NCBI GenBank assembly: GCA_035548515.1
Contig: DASZSW010000016.1
Location: 12,471 to 76,470 of the forward strand
Direction of reading: 5' to 3'
Length of the DNA stretch: 64,000 bases
Origin: DASZQY01 sp035548515
GTDB taxonomy: Bacteria > Pseudomonadota > Alphaproteobacteria > Rhizobiales > Kaistiaceae
Shown here in pieces: positions 61,289-64,000 of this stretch. Made by a program: the position numbers and the translations under genes. Each line of letters begins with the position of its first letter. The first letter of the stretch is position 1. The notes under the pieces were generated by a model. It was not told the origin of the DNA and searched no databases. It saw only the letters and a list, made by a program, of their open reading frames with translations.

Positions 61289-61375
61289 GTCCCCGCGCAG
61301 GCGGGGACCCAGTATCCGCCGTCGTGATTCGTTCTGGCTGGACGTCGGCCACTGGATTCCCGCCCACGCGGGAAT
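61289..61375. repeat. Paired-hairpin palindromic repeat
   Basis: In the 203-bp gap after dnaB: GTCCCCGC/GCGGGGAC (61289-61296 with 61301-61308) and ATTCCCGC/GCGGGAAT (61356-61363 with 61368-61375). The two halves are imperfect inverted copies of each other (…GGGACCCAGT… and the reverse of …ACTGGATTCCC…). This 'CCCGCG…GCGGGGACCCAGTATC' unit is a widespread dispersed repeat in alphaproteobacteria. Confidence 0.7.
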
Positions 61376-61478
61376 GACGGGAATGCATGGATCGCCGTCG
61401 TCCGGCAGCCATCCGAACAAAGTCTTTGCAAGCGCCAGCGCCCTTGCACCCCCGCCCAATCCGCGCGACACACTCCCC

Positions 61479-61970
61479 ATGTTCAAATGGCTGTTCGGCA
61501 AGGGCGAGGACGCATCCCCGGCCACAGGCGGCAACGCCGAGGTCGTGGTCGTATCGCGCCGCGTGCCGGTTTCGCGCGAGCAAGCATTTGCCGCGTTCGT
61601 GGACCATTTCGATGCGTGGTGGCCGCGCGAGCGTCGCCTCGCGGGCGGCGCGATCGCGATCGACGGCCGCTACCTCGGCGCGGTGCGCGAAGCCGGCGAA
61701 ACCATCGGCGCGGTCCTGTCGTTCCAGCGCCCGGAGCACATCGTCATCGCCTGGCAGATCGGACCCGGCGGCAAGCATGAATCTTCCGAAGGCAGCGCCA
61801 GCCGCATCGACGTTCGCTTTGTGGCAATCGATGCAAACACGACCGAGGTCGTGGTCGTGCATCGCGACTTCGCCCGCCACGGCGACGGCTGGCAGGGCTA
61901 TCGCGCCGAGATGGGCGGCAAGAGCGGCTGGCCCGCGTTGATCGAGGCTTACGCCCGGACGCTCGGCTGA
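61479..61970 (+). CDS. SRPBCC (AHSA1/START-like) domain protein
   Basis: A 163-residue protein of the helix-grip fold. After a short front comes 'VVVSRRVPVSREQAFAAFVDHFDAWWP', then 'VLSFQRPEHIVIAWQIGPGGKHE' and 'TTEVVVVHRDFARHGDGWQGYRAEM', matching the AHSA1/SRPBCC layout. Many members bind hydrophobic ligands or help Hsp90-like chaperones; nothing shows which applies. ATG 61479 is preceded by the repeat region; the frame is open upstream, but that part is not domain-like. Ends 7 bp before alr. Confidence 0.75.
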   Translation: MFKWLFGKGEDASPATGGNAEVVVVSRRVPVSREQAFAAFVDHFDAWWPRERRLAGGAIAIDGRYLGAVREAGETIGAVLSFQRPEHIVIAWQIGPGGKHESSEGSASRIDVRFVAIDANTTEVVVVHRDFARHGDGWQGYRAEMGGKSGWPALIEAYARTLG

Positions 61971-61977
61971 GCCTGCC

Positions 61978-63036
61978 ATGAGCGAGACGCCAACACCCGG
62001 CGGTCGGCTGACCATCAACCTCGGCGCGCTCGCCGCGAACTGGCGCGCGGTCGCGGCGAAGGTCGCGGGCGAAACGTCGGCGGTGGTCAAGGCGAACGCC
62101 TACGGCATCGGCATCGAGGCGGCCGGACCGGCGCTCGCCCGCGCGGGCTGCCGCACTTTCTTCGTCGCCCTTCCCTCGGAGGCGCTCCGCCTCAGGCGCG
62201 CCGTGCCGGATGCGATCATCTACGTGCTGGCAGGCCTGATGCCAGGAAGCCTGCCGATGCTGACCGCGAACAATCTGCGTCCCGTACTCGGTTCCATGCC
62301 CGAGATCGCGGACTGGGCGGCAGCCGGCGCACCGATCGGCTCAGCGGTGCATGTCGACACGGGCATGAACCGGCTGGGCATCACGCCGGCCGAGGCCGTG
62401 GCGCTCGACGTCGCGTCGATCCGGCCGTCGCTGGTGATGAGTCACTTCGTGGTTTCGGAGGAGCCGGGCGATCCCTTGAACCGCCGGCAGCGCGACGCCT
62501 TCGCGGAGGTGCGCGCCGCGATGCCTGGCATACCCGCCTCGCTCGCCAATTCGGCCGGCATCTACCTCGGCCCGGAGTTCCACTTCGATCTTGTGCGCCC
62601 CGGCATCGTCCTCTACGGCGCCTCGCCAGGACCGAAGGTGGCGGGCCCGATGAACATCGTTGTGACGGCAGGGGCGCGCGTGCTGATCGTGCGCGACGCG
62701 CAGCCCGGCGAGACCGTCGGCTATGGCGCCACGCGCAGGCTCGACAGACCGACGAAGATCGCCGTCCTCGGCGTCGGTTACGCCGACGGGTATCATCGCA
62801 TCGCCAAAGGCGGCTACGTGATGATCCGCGGCCAGAACGCACCATTGCTCGGGCGTGTCTCGATGGACCTCACGGCTGTGGACGTCACCGACATACCCGG
62901 TGTTACGCGCGACGACTGGGCGGAATTGTTCGGCCCCAACCTGCCTGTCGACGAAGTGGCCGCGTGGTCGGGTACCGTGGGCTACGAGTTGCTCACCGGG
63001 CTCGGCCACCGCTACGAACGACGCTACCAGGACTGA
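61978..63036 (+). CDS. alr: Alanine racemase
   Basis: A 352-residue PLP enzyme making D-alanine for peptidoglycan. The PLP lysine is Lys38 in 'VVKANAYGIG'; the second half has 'VGYGATRRLD' with the catalytic Tyr and 'GRVSMDLTAVDVTD'. In many alphaproteobacteria alr follows dnaB, as here after one small gene. The GST gene starts three bases downstream. Confidence 0.95.
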   Translation: MSETPTPGGRLTINLGALAANWRAVAAKVAGETSAVVKANAYGIGIEAAGPALARAGCRTFFVALPSEALRLRRAVPDAIIYVLAGLMPGSLPMLTANNLRPVLGSMPEIADWAAAGAPIGSAVHVDTGMNRLGITPAEAVALDVASIRPSLVMSHFVVSEEPGDPLNRRQRDAFAEVRAAMPGIPASLANSAGIYLGPEFHFDLVRPGIVLYGASPGPKVAGPMNIVVTAGARVLIVRDAQPGETVGYGATRRLDRPTKIAVLGVGYADGYHRIAKGGYVMIRGQNAPLLGRVSMDLTAVDVTDIPGVTRDDWAELFGPNLPVDEVAAWSGTVGYELLTGLGHRYERRYQD

Positions 63037-63039
63037 GCC

Positions 63040-63690
63040 ATGACCATCACGATCACCGCCTTTGAACGATCGCCTGACGGGGGCAAGGGACTGGCGCGCG
63101 ATACGCGCGTTCGCTGGGCGCTCGAAGAGGTCGGCCAGCCCTACGAGGTCCGCCTGGTTTCCTTCCGTGCGATGAAGGAGCCCGCGCATCTCGCACGCAA
63201 TCCCTTTGGCAAGATCCCGACCTATGAGGAAGGCGACCTGGTCCTCTTCGAGTCGGGCGCAATCGTGCTGCACATCGCCGAACATCACGCCGGCCTGCTT
63301 CCGGCCGACCCGAATGCGCGGGCGCGCGCGATCGCCTGGATGTTCGCGGCGGTCAGCACGGTCGAGCCGCCGATCCTGGACCTGTCGACGGCAAAAATCG
63401 CGGAAGGCGACAAACCCTGGGCACGGGATCGGCTGCCGATGGTGATGGATCGCATCCGCGGGCGTCTCACCCACCTCGCCGATTGGCTGGGCAATGCCGA
63501 CTGGCTGGATGGTGGCTTCAGCGCCGGCGATCTGATGATGGTTCACGTGCTGCTGCGGCTGCGACCATCCGGCCTCCTCGACGAATATCCGACGCTGGCC
63601 GCATACGTCGCGCGCGCCGAAGCACGGCCCGCCTACAAACGCGCGTTTGCCGCTCAGCTCGCGATCAACGCAGCCCCACCCGCCGTCTGA
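63040..63690 (+). CDS. Glutathione S-transferase family protein
   Basis: A 216-residue GST. The thioredoxin-like N-domain contains 'RVRWALEEVGQPYEVRLVSF', 'NPFGKIPTYEEGDLVLFESGAIVLHIAEHH' with the cis-Pro and glutathione-binding Glu-Ser. The helical C-domain ends 'YVARAEARPAYKRAFAAQ'. Substrate unknown. Three bases after alr, so probably co-transcribed; radA, the usual next gene in relatives, is not seen before the window ends. Confidence 0.88.
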   Translation: MTITITAFERSPDGGKGLARDTRVRWALEEVGQPYEVRLVSFRAMKEPAHLARNPFGKIPTYEEGDLVLFESGAIVLHIAEHHAGLLPADPNARARAIAWMFAAVSTVEPPILDLSTAKIAEGDKPWARDRLPMVMDRIRGRLTHLADWLGNADWLDGGFSAGDLMMVHVLLRLRPSGLLDEYPTLAAYVARAEARPAYKRAFAAQLAINAAPPAV

Positions 63691-63879
63691 TTGGCCGCGG
63701 GGACAACTCCAAACTTATCCCCGCGCAGAAAACCGCGCGTACACTCCGCCTATCCTTCCTCACACGAGGGGCGCCAACCGGTGGCGACCTGAAGGCGGAG
63801 GGAGGATGCGGTTCCCTGCCGGTCGGGTTACGCAACCGGATCGCGGGGCGGGCATGACCGGACCGGCGGCACTACGACC
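63691..63879. other. Gene-free region after the GST gene
   Basis: Part of the 310 bp at the right edge. An 8-bp stem CGCGGGGA/TCCCCGCG (63696-63703 with 63718-63725) lies just after the GST stop and might end its transcript, although no T-tract follows. No credible open frame starts here. Confidence 0.45.
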
Positions 63880-64000
63880 GCCTGCCCACGTCGGGCTGTA
63901 GGTACGTCGCGTTAAGGCCTAGCCGGCGAAGCCGGAGAAGGCGCTCCCGTCGAGGAGCTAGCCGCGAAGAGGACCGAAGCGCCGGTCATGTCTCGATAAC
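63880..64000 (+). ncRNA. Candidate structured RNA, possibly 5' part of a group II intron (truncated)
   Basis: Three exact hairpins follow one another: CCGG/CCGG at 63923-63935 (loop CGAAG), GCTCC/GGAGC at 63943-63958 (loop CGTCGA) and GACCG/CGGTC at 63972-63987 (loop AAGCGC). Purine-rich single strands ('GAGAAGG', 'GCGAAGAGGACC') lie between. This dense small-stem pattern with GNRA-like joints recalls domain I of bacterial group II introns. A clear GUGYG 5' end was not found. The window ends before a reverse-transcriptase gene or domain V could be seen. Strand is assumed. Confidence 0.25.

Noticed and set aside
63714..63723. TTATCCCC resembling a DnaA box
   Set aside because: A lone partial match inside a hairpin arm; no cluster of boxes or AT-rich unwinding zone, so not an origin.

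Overview
The window looks like a chromosomal segment of an alphaproteobacterium, most likely of the Rhizobiales (Hyphomicrobiales) type. Base composition is high in G+C throughout. The gene order is what I know from that group: purMN diverging from a phosphatidyltransferase, AI-2E transporter, hdaA, ppk, ppx and rnd run; uvrC-pgsA-moaD-moaE; ndk with an ABC-F ATPase, holC, pepA, lptFG, lptD, surA, pdxA and rsmA; then gmk, yicC, mltG, fabF, acpP, fabG and fabD; and rpsF-rpsR-rplI-dnaB-alr. No replication origin, rRNA, tRNA, CRISPR array, insertion sequence or prophage was recognised. The genus assignment is open.

Left part (1-26 kb). The 3' end of RNase D is followed by a small soluble histidine kinase and a ribbon-helix-helix-like protein. 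Next comes polyphosphate metabolism (ppx, ppk) in line with hdaA, an AI-2E family permease and a CDP-alcohol phosphatidyltransferase. In the other direction run purM, purN and rlmJ, then a secreted cysteine-containing protein and a secreted RNase T2. A beta-barrel outer-membrane protein follows, then a pteridine-reductase-like SDR, uvrC, pgsA, moaD and moaE. The 16.7-26 kb stretch is more accessory: an Ala/Pro-rich anchored protein, a DUF1501/DUF1800 pair, ndk, small secreted proteins, aquaporin Z, a periplasmic WD40 protein ending in an SH3-like module, an LprI-like protein and a BenE-type transporter.

Middle (26-46 kb). This is envelope and central machinery: an ABC-F ATPase, DNA polymerase III chi, a GT39-like membrane glycosyltransferase, leucyl aminopeptidase, and the LPS export genes lptF, lptG and lptD. 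A SurA-like lipoprotein, pdxA and rsmA complete that run. Converging on it is the fatty-acid cluster fabD-fabG-acpP-fabF with mltG, yicC and gmk.

Right part (46-64 kb). Between fabD and rpsF, normally close neighbours in this group, lies a block of about 8.9 kb devoted to sugar and glycan work. It holds an FdtA-like ketoisomerase, a hexapeptide acyltransferase, an FdtB-like aminotransferase, a GT2, a GT4 fused to a SEC-C zinc motif, a PilZ protein, a methyltransferase and a bimodular WbsX protein. A GFA-family protein is embedded in it. The ribosomal genes rpsF-rpsR-rplI follow with a good promoter, a structured leader and a strong terminator. A GT8-like protein, two small proteins and a cyclopropane fatty acid synthase lie before dnaB. 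After dnaB come an SRPBCC protein, alr and a glutathione transferase. The last ~110 bases look like a structured RNA cut by the window edge, possibly the 5' part of a group II intron (a low-confidence idea). Three intergenic regions carry hairpin repeats.
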